Shown here in pieces: positions 56,855 to 64,000 of a stretch of DNA of 64,000 nt; the stretch's first letter is position 1; each line of letters starts with the position of its first letter. This stretch comes from Bipolaris cookei (lineage: Eukaryota > Ascomycota > Dothideomycetes > Pleosporales > Pleosporaceae), in NCBI GenBank assembly GCA_002286855.1, contig NRSV01000006.1, forward strand, positions 496,001 to 560,000, written 5' to 3'. The notes under the pieces were generated by a model. It saw only the letters and a program-made list of their open reading frames with translations, was not told where the DNA came from and ran no database searches. The position numbers were made by a program, and so were the translations under genes.

Positions 56855-58518
56855 ATGCCATCTTCCTCAATCACGTCCGCAGTCGTCTACCAAGACAGAA
56901 TGCAGACTTTGGGCAACCAGATCGGCTACAAGGCACGCAATATCTCGATGCTTGGCCAGCCCACCATCGATATCAGTCTTCACGCAGACAGAGATCACCA
57001 ATCCAAGTTTGTCATGAGCTACTCCTCCATGGATACTATTGACGGCACTGTAACGATTACTGCGCAGTACGACACGCGCTTCGAGGACATCGACATTAGC
57101 TTTACTGGTACGTGAGTATCGTATCTCTAGACTGAACTATTTCGCAGCTGACAGCCCCAGGCACCAGCCAAGTATATGTGGATAGGATGACGTCTACGCC
57201 GACTATGACGGGACGGACAGAGGCGAAGCACCGGTTCTTGACTCTTAGACAGCCTATAGACAAATCCATCTTCCCAAATCCAAGAGTCTTCGAGGCAGGC
57301 AGAGCATATCAAATCCCGTTTACATTCACCGTCCCATCGCAATTGCTACCAAGAGCCTGCTCACACGACGTCGTCTCTGACCACATCCGCGACATACACC
57401 TACAGCTCCCACCCAGTATCGGAGATGCCGACCTCGCTGGTTTCGGCAACACGTTGCTTGACGATTTAGCGCCAGATATGTCCAAGATCACCTACAGCGT
57501 CCAAGTCAAGATTGCCCACATCCGTGGGTCCGAAGGCATTTCTGTGCTTGCCGAGAAGATTAAAAAGGTTCGCGTCAAGCCCGCATTTCCCGAGCAGCCA
57601 CCTCTCAACATAGATAATAGTCCAGACTACCGACAGAGACAGGAAAGGACTGTAAAGAAGGGGCTCTTCAAAGGAAAGCTAGGAAAGCTATCAGCCAGAA
57701 CTGTCCAACCGTCACCTCTTGTTATTCCAGGCGCCCGTTCAACAGAGGGTAAATCAATCACGACCATGGCTAAATTGATCCTCCGCTTCGACCCAGCCGA
57801 AGAGATCAATCTTCCGCCTAAGTTGGGCTCACTGACGACAAAACTCAAGGTGTTGACCTTTTACGCCTCAACTGCACGAAAATGCCTGCCCGTACGATCA
57901 GCCCTCGCGTACGACCTATCCCAAGGCCTTTACTCAGAATATGTGCCACTATCCAGTCTTTGCATTGCTTCCGCTCAATGGACAAAGCACGGTGCTGAAT
58001 CTAACCCGCCGCCGGCAAGCTTTCTACGACGCGACTCGGGCATCAGCGACTGCTCCACAAACAGTGAGTGCGAAGAAGCTTTTGCGAACGGCATTCTACC
58101 TGCGTCAAGTGCCTACAACCAGGGCGTCTTTTATACGACTCAAGTCCTCGTTCCCATCACTCTACCAATGACACGCAACTTCATCCCAACCTTCCACTCC
58201 TGCTTAATCTCACGCATTTACGCTCTCACATTGCAATTTTCAGTCCACAACAGCTTGAGTCTGAGCCTCAAGGTCCCAATCCAAATTTGCGCTCAAGGCA
58301 GCGACACGGGTATCGAGAATGCCCGCGCACGCAGTGTGGAGGAAAGTGCGTTCCAATCAGCTGCCGACGTGTTGGCGCCACGCAGCATTGCCCCTCCATC
58401 GAACTCAGAAGCCAGTTACAGCTCCAGTTTTGCAACAAGGGAGGATATGCCACCGGACTATTCTGCTTTTGCGCCACCAGCCGTGAGGTATAGCATGAGC
58501 CACTCTGTTGCCGCTTGA
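56855..58518 (+). CDS. Arrestin-like protein (ART-type trafficking adaptor)
   Basis: Exons 56855-57107 and 57161-58518 give 536 aa. The 53-nt intron ends at the CCCCAG acceptor; the earlier CGCAG would lead to a stop. Splicing gives DIDISFTGTSQVYVD. Arrestin features follow: HRFLTLRQPIDKSIFPNPRV, YQIPFTFTVPSQLLPRACSH and IRDIHLQLPPSIGD in the N-terminal fold, then a C-terminal fold with VLVPITLPMTRNFIPTFHSC. Near the C-terminus is PPDY in REDMPPDYSAFAPP, a WW-binding motif used by arrestin-related adaptors to recruit Rsp5. It probably directs ubiquitination and endocytosis of membrane transporters. Confidence 0.88.
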
Positions 58519-58978
58519 GTGTGCGGAGCTACTAACGAAACGACTCAACGTAGTTGTCGAGTCAGTTGGCTTGATGTTTTTCCTTAAAAAAACGTTTATT
58601 TCGGTTTTTCTTTCAAAAACCGTGAGTGATATACAATCGTGGATTTACCTCTCTTATTTGGCGCAACAGACTGTACGTTGTAATATTTGCAGGACATACC
58701 CCATTCTACGAATTTGTCACATAATACTCATTAGTCTTTTTTAAACTAGCAAAATACCCAACCGCAATTATAATACAAAATTTCCTCATAATAACTCTAA
58801 CATCACCAAATTCGTCATCCTACAACATGCCGCAAAATTGGACATCTAGATCCTTGGCACTCCGGCATCCCGCCGCTTTCCCACACTAGGACAACACCCC
58901 GGCGCCCATACATATTTCCTCCTCATCCCGCAAAACACCTACACATCCATCTCTCTCGATCCATTGCAAGTACAAGAA
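58519..58978. other. Intergenic, 460 bp
   Basis: This lies between the arrestin-like stop and the TMEM14 start, both plus strand. It is AT-rich. No gene was seen. Confidence 0.5.
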
Positions 58979-59480
58979 ATGGCAGAACACCCTTCCTTCA
59001 CACTCGCAGGTCTGCGTAAGTTCACAAGCCCGCACATGCCGGCGTTGCGTAAATCGACTAATAACCTGCAGTGGCCGTCGGAGGCACAGCGGGCTATCTC
59101 CGAACACGCTCGACACCCAGCCTCGTGGCGGGAATCGGTTTGGGAGCGAGTTATGCTTTCGCAGGTACATCTTCCAACCTCCCACTCTCCCCACATATTC
59201 ACTACTTGCCCATTGGCACTCCGGCGACATGCGATAAAAACGCAGGTGCCAAGGTGTTATACGCAGAGTTAACACGTGACCAGGCTACCGCATCAAGCAA
59301 AACCAAGACTACGGCACTGAACTTGCACTAGGAAACAGTATTGTGCTGGCTGGCTCGGCGGTTCCAAGGATTGTTAAGACAGGAGGGAGGGCGCCGGTGC
59401 CGATTGCGCTGGGGGTTACGGGGGCACTGGCGACGTGGTATTATCAAAAGAAGGTTAGGGAATTTAGGTATGGGGTGTAG
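58979..59480 (+). CDS. TMEM14 (UPF0136) family membrane protein
   Basis: Three exons (58979-59015, 59072-59164, 59284-59480) give 108 aa in frame, the usual family size. The spliced protein begins MAEHPSFTLAGLLAVGGTAG, followed by YLRTRSTPSLVAGIGLGASY, QNQDYGTELALGNSIVLAGS and APVPIALGVTGALATWYYQK. Glycine-rich membrane helices and the NQDYGxELALG motif are diagnostic. Family members sit in mitochondrial or other inner membranes; mammalian TMEM14C helps heme-precursor transport. The fungal role is not established. Confidence 0.92.
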
Positions 59481-60218
59481 GGTTATGATTGTATGTGTGA
59501 GAAGAGAATAGTAAAGCGTGTATTATCTTTTCCGTTTGTAAAGGCTATTTGATAAAGAAAAAGGGTGGGGTTTCGTGTGTTAATTTGAGAGTTGTGTTTG
59601 GATTGATGTGGGTCTTGATGTATGGAGCTACTAGATTTTTGCAGAACAAGATATGGCATGGTGGATGGAAGTCTTAGTGCTGTTTGCAAAGGTTGCACCG
59701 GACGCTTAACGTGATCAAGATTGGTTGTCGTCTTGAGATCGAAGCTTCTTACAGGAAAGGTGCTGACGTTGTCGATATATCTGGAACCAAGTACTACCTT
59801 TTAAATGTAAGGTGATTGTTTCTGGGGTAGTCAGTTGGTGCAAAGATCTTATGAACAGGAATTGCGCGCTCAGTAGATACGGCGTGTATGACTGGAGACA
59901 CGATCATCAAGCCTATTTTTCTATTCCGAGTGAGGCTAGCATATGAATTGTAAGCACATTATGAATGGTTCAATCTTTTCTTAATACACAGTGCGTTTTA
60001 ACTTAGTAAAGATCTGCTTGCTTTCCGCTTTCAAAAGATAAGAATTAATATTACATCAAGTACCGTGTGGTATACTCCAACCTCTCAAACACAACCGGAT
60101 CAAAGAGAGGGATCTGAAGTGCCACCTACTCGCCTTGCGCCATTGGTGACACTCTCCACCGAGGACTAAGAAATAAATCACCCTACGTCGGAGGAAAGGG
60201 CAACATTTTGCACCCTCC
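59481..60218. other. Intergenic, 738 bp
   Basis: This is the 3' flank of the TMEM14 gene and of the candidate secreted protein gene. AT-rich; nothing supported. Confidence 0.5.
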
Positions 60219-60598
60219 TCAATGCCAATCTTGCACCTCCATCGCCTACCAACTTATCGATCGCACTAAATTCTCATTAACCCCAACTTCCCTTGAAAAC
60301 AAGTTTGAAACTTACACAATACCACTTCATCTTGTTATTACCGTTAATGAACCGGCACCAGTTATTCGAGGGACCCTTCTTATCCTGAGGATCATCTCCT
60401 GTAGCTAAACACTTTTTTGCAAAATCAGTAAATAGTTAGTCGGCTTAGAAAGCTTTACAGTACCTCATACGCGGTTGCCATGGGGTGCGCTCCGCCCTGG
60501 TTTTCACAATAGATATCCCCAGACAACTTGCAATAGCTTGCCATGCTAGTTCCCGCGAGGGAGAGCAATGCTGCTGCCGCAAGGATGTTGAAGTGCAT
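60219..60598 (-). CDS. Candidate small secreted protein, exon model incomplete
   Basis: The ATG at 60598 opens a clear signal peptide (MHFNILAAAALLSLAGTSMA) followed by SYCKLSGDIYCENQGGAHPM. Unspliced, the frame stops after 47 aa (60455). A GTACTG donor, a GACTAAC branch and a CTACAG acceptor suggest an intron. The next coding-like block (GDDPQDKKGPSNNWCRFING, then NNKMKWYC, ending at 60316 at a GTAAGT donor) is in a different phase from what that donor gives. A last block to 60219 could add AMEVQDWH. Either the first junction differs from my reading, or the gene carries a frameshift. Small, Cys-containing and secreted fits the effector class loosely; no family was recognised. Confidence 0.45.
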
Positions 60599-61242
60599 TG
60601 TAGCGGAGAAGGTCGATCGGATCAGGGATTTAGCAGCGATTGTAAGGCGTGTTAGGGGTGGTGAAGTTTGAATTTTTGATTATGCAAGCTGATGAGGGGT
60701 GTAAGTAGGACCTGCAGACTTATATCACCGTCCTCGAAAGCACGCAGCATTTTCTAGGGTACATATCCTGCTTACGGCACTATATTTGTGCTTACACTCA
60801 TGCAAGTAAATTGGAATGGCATGCTTGTCCATGCGTTTTTTTTTCTCAATTTCGCGCCCCGGAAATTAAGCTATTGATGACCGGCCGATTTGCACGACAT
60901 GCTATGATCATTCCAACGCTAGGAAGAACTGGATCGCTACGTTTACATAACTAGGTAGATAGCACTTAGCGGTTTTTAGAATAATTTAGATGGAATGTCA
61001 GGGCGGGCTCCCAGAGGAGCCAAGCACACAGCCATACGCGCCAACCATTCAGCCAAAAAGGCAGGCACAAGACAACAAGCTTGGCTTGTTGCTCGCATGG
61101 CTGATACTTAAGCTTACTGCGTCCTTGCAGGCTGATAGAGCCTAGTGCCTCTAGCTCCGTGACATGGAAGGGTGAATTAACGTGTTCCACCAAGATGTGG
61201 CCCACACCAGTAAGCGGCCCATCCTACCCAACTTGACGCGAC
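60599..61242. other. Intergenic, 644 bp
   Basis: This is the promoter side of the candidate secreted protein up to the LINE target-site duplication. Nothing else was seen. Confidence 0.5.
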
Positions 61243-61782
61243 GTTCTGTGCAATTAAATCAACCAATCAATTTAAAGTGTTATCTGGTTCCCCTACGGGT
61301 CTATGAACACTTTTCCTTCTTTTATGAAAGTAGAGCAAACATAGCAGGTCTCCCTGCTTAAAAACCTCTATAACTGCCTACTGCTGTTCTCTTCCCCTTC
61401 TCTCTCCGGACCGTCGCTGACTGTGTTGCCCCTCTTCGGGATAGCAGAGTGTGTCAGATTCGCCCTTCTCTAGCTCTGCTACTCCTTCCTGTATACCTTC
61501 AGCAATTAATTGGGTAATCTCGTCGTCTTCCTCTCCTTTTCCTGTCCCCTTCTTAGCTTTGTCGGCTCTCCCTTTCACCTTGTTGTCCCCGCCCAGACGC
61601 GTTCGCGACGCGTCGGGATGGTTACTATTGCCAATATTGGATGCTGGCGCCGCCATCTCGTCGCAGACGGTATGGCTGTATGCGCTAGGCTTCACTCGTC
61701 TGTAGCTTTCGAATAGTACTAGTTTCGACTAATTTTCAGGAAATCAATAAAATGGTGTTTTTCGTTCTGTGCAATTAAATCA
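61243..61782 (-). mobile_element. 5'-truncated LINE tail with 20-bp target-site duplication
   Basis: The direct repeat CGTTCTGTGCAATTAAATCA flanks the insert exactly (61243-61262 and 61763-61782). In minus orientation the 3' part matches the 3' UTR of the LINE at 43909-44745, including the unit around GGTTTTTAAGCAGG and the terminal CCAG-TA-CACT-TAAAT-GATT pattern. It also carries the end of an open frame (61378-61695) of low-complexity Lys/Glu/Gly sequence, different from the ORF2 end kept in the other copy. The two copies are therefore related but not identical elements. Confidence 0.8.
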
Positions 61783-61817
61783 TAGCAACGTGATAAATTA
61801 AGTAAAATTTAGATATA

Positions 61818-63530
61818 ACGTATCCTACGGGTGAGCCGGTCACACGGAAGATTCGGTCACACGGGCGAGTCGGTCACTATGCCAAGCCCCCACCAAAGAT
61901 CATGACTATTCACGATAATGCAGCACCATCAAGGACAGTTATACAAAGTCGTAATAGACTATTCTACTTAAAATATTTACTGCTTCTTGCTTGCATGTGC
62001 ACGAGTTATGTCCTATCTCGTTGCAGCGTCCATAGCGTCGTAGCGACAGTTCGCCTGCCTCAACGCGCGCCCTCTTGTTCGCCTTCTTCGCACCACCACA
62101 CGCTTCAGAGCCTATAAGAGTAGTCAACTATAGACCCATTTCAGCTGTAAGGGTACCGCCCTGTTGTATCCGCTTTCTTTTGCGTGATTTTCATCGCGTG
62201 GCGGCCTCGTCGGCTGCTTCAAGCTCAGCGATGCGCATTTGCGACAACGCCAGCTTATGCGCAACAACAGCTGCCCCCTTTGCAAGCTTTTTAAACACGT
62301 CAACCATCGAAGTTGGAGAACTGTCTATATGTTTCTGAATCCTGCTCTTCACAAGTGTTGATTGTGACCCGAATTCCAGGGTATTTTTTGGGGTCTGGGA
62401 GAGCCTGGGGAGGTCTTCGACAGGGAGAGATGAAGGCATGTGCAGCTTGACATCAACCTTAGATAGCACCGCCTCTGGGTCATGTCGGACCAAGCCAGCG
62501 CCTCAAAATCCTGTTTGAACATTACTATTAGTAATTGAGGCGTTTTAAGTAGCAACAAAGCACAGTAGGAACTCTGTTTTGGTGATGTGGGTGATCTTGT
62601 TGCGCATAAGATGCTCGGCTTGGCGTCCATAGGCCTTCTTTAAAGGCGAAAAATAACAAACATCAAGAGGCTGAAGTAGATGTAACGAGTGAGGAGACAT
62701 GCGAATAGTAATAATCTTGTTATTCTTGCAGTATTGCTGAAAATCAATTGAGTTGTGGCTCTCGTGACCGTCAATAATGAGCAGACTGTGGCTGCCAACA
62801 ATCCTCCCCTTCGTATGCTTGTCAAAGTGCTTTAGCCACTCTAGGCCAGGCTCAGTTGTTGTCCAGCCGTTCTCGGAGACTGCGATTCTCCAGCCGCAAG
62901 GTATATCGCCTTCCTCGTACCAGGCGGAGAGGTGATTCCGCCCTTGAAGATAATAAAGGGTGGGATCGCCCATCCCATCGCGTTGATGCCCTGGGTAGTT
63001 GTGCTCCACTCTCGATTGCCCTGCTGGATCATCTTTGGTCATCCTTGACTGTCAGCACATGTGACTACTGCCCTAGTAGATATCACGCCCATCATGAAGC
63101 CAGCCTCGTCAAAATTGAACATGTTGTCCACAATGCCGTGCTTCGCTTTCATGTTTTGTACAAGGCGGAGCCAGCCTCGTATCGCCTCAGGATCTTCACA
63201 GAAGACTAATATAGTTATAATTTCGGTTAAGTTTAACTTTGAGCTCAGGGCGACGCTTGAGGAAGGATGCAGCCCAGTTCCGGCCGACTGAGACGCGGTG
63301 GCGCTCAGCCAACAGACAATCAGCCATATCTTTGACAGCAGCAAGCTGGGGCGCCCATCCCCACTCATCTAGGTCAAATATATGCTCAACAATCACCTCC
63401 TCTTCTGTCTTAATCAGCTTCATTGATTTAGGCGTGCAATCGCGTCGAGATGTTGTAAGCCCAGAAGTACCATGTATAGTCACGTGGTTACTCACTGACT
63501 AATAACGCTGTATTTAAATTTGCTCCTATC
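61818..63530 (-). mobile_element. Pogo/Fot-type DNA transposon copy C, degraded
   Basis: The left end begins after TA (61816-61817) with ACGTATCCTACGGGTGAGCC and contains repeated CGGTCACACGG units to about 61876. The minus strand encodes, in broken frames, a helix-turn-helix region (63196-63500), NFDEAGFMMGVIS, the DDE core LLIIDGHESHNSIDF and HLLQPLDVCYF, and a C-terminal knuckle reading YGRCNEIGHNSCTC. The right terminal repeat was not found, so this end is truncated or too diverged. It lies only 35 bp from the LINE tail. Confidence 0.8.
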
Positions 63531-64000
63531 ATCATACACATCAGAATACACAATACTTCACACACACTCAACTGCTTACAGTTGCATAGGACCCTGGTTG
63601 AGAGAAAGGCTGGCGTTGTGAGGCCTGGTAGTGTTCTTGAAATGTAGTACAAAGTACGCAATAAATATATTTCGAAAGACTGTCATGGACCAATGCTAGC
63701 TCGTATCCGATTTAGTTTTAATCACCCTCCTGTAACCTCTCCCTTGTTGAGGTACCAGCAAGTAGTGTTGACCCTGCTGCATAGAGGAGTTATATAGGTA
63801 AGACTTAAGTCTTAGCATTGTAGGTTGTCAGTGCCACCATAACATACATTTTCAGACTGTAACACACTTTTTAAATCAACCGAAGATCCTATAGCTTCAC
63901 GGTCATCCAAACTCTTTACTTATTTCCTGAGTGCCTCCATGTGGTCCCAAAGCTTTCAGTATCTACGACATCTCTAACAGTATCTTGAACACTTTGCGGA
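63531..64000. other. Window end, no gene recognised
   Basis: AT-rich flank beyond pogo copy C; no reading frame or repeat is supported. Confidence 0.45.

Noticed and set aside
1..64000. tRNA genes and CRISPR-like arrays
   Set aside because: GTTCGA-type sites were examined, but none is accompanied by a complete cloverleaf; short tandem repeats here have no unique spacers.

Overview
The window is a 64-kb piece of a filamentous fungal genome, most likely an ascomycete of the Dothideomycetes (Pleosporales-like). The evidence is short introns of about 45-120 nt with GTRNGT donors, CTAAC/CTGAC branch sites and YAG acceptors, typically fungal gene families (LaeA-like methyltransferase, type III polyketide synthase, ACR3, Exg-type GH5, allantoate-permease-family MFS, 2EXR/F-box-like protein), and pogo/Fot-type and Tad-type transposon remnants. 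I assign the order from protein style only, not from a search. I rebuilt exon structures by hand; most models close in frame with canonical splice sites. No tRNA, rRNA or CRISPR array was seen.

Layout. 0.8-16.7 kb is the metabolic end: a GFA/CENP-V zinc protein, a flavin monooxygenase, a PPxY-bearing low-complexity protein, an anion:cation symporter-type MFS carrier, a secreted GH5 exo-beta-1,3-glucanase, and a DHA1-like MFS carrier lying directly downstream of a type III polyketide synthase on the same strand. That synthase-transporter pair could be a minimal metabolite locus. After a gene-poor stretch and a 2EXR/F-box-like gene (19.6-20.4 kb) comes a transposon island (20.8-25.1 kb). It holds one complete but inactivated pogo element with inverted repeats and TA target duplications, and a second pogo copy truncated exactly where it meets a remnant of a fungal NLR-type nucleoside-phosphorylase domain.

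27-36 kb holds an AtuA-family gene (six exons), a small membrane protein, and an eight-exon LaeA-like methyltransferase, a probable global regulator of secondary metabolism, with about 5.7 kb of microsatellite-rich, gene-free DNA upstream. An ACR3 arsenite efflux gene follows at 41.5-42.8 kb. Its upstream region has a long imperfect palindrome, then a 5'-truncated Tad-like LINE with a 21-bp target-site duplication.

44.9-60.6 kb is a denser housekeeping and regulatory stretch: small hypothetical genes, a SREBP-like bHLH factor, a membrane RING-H2 protein, two unknown ORFs in the same frame separated by one TAA, a conserved fungal protein of unknown function, an arrestin-like adaptor with a PPxY motif, a TMEM14 protein and a candidate small secreted protein. 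The last 3 kb is again transposon-derived: a second LINE tail with a 20-bp target-site duplication and a third decayed pogo copy.

The most notable observations are the NLR-domain/transposon junction, the independently lost zinc-knuckle ligands in the three pogo copies, the two LINE insertions proved by their duplications, the palindrome upstream of ACR3, and the open reading frame continuing past a single stop at 53.1 kb.
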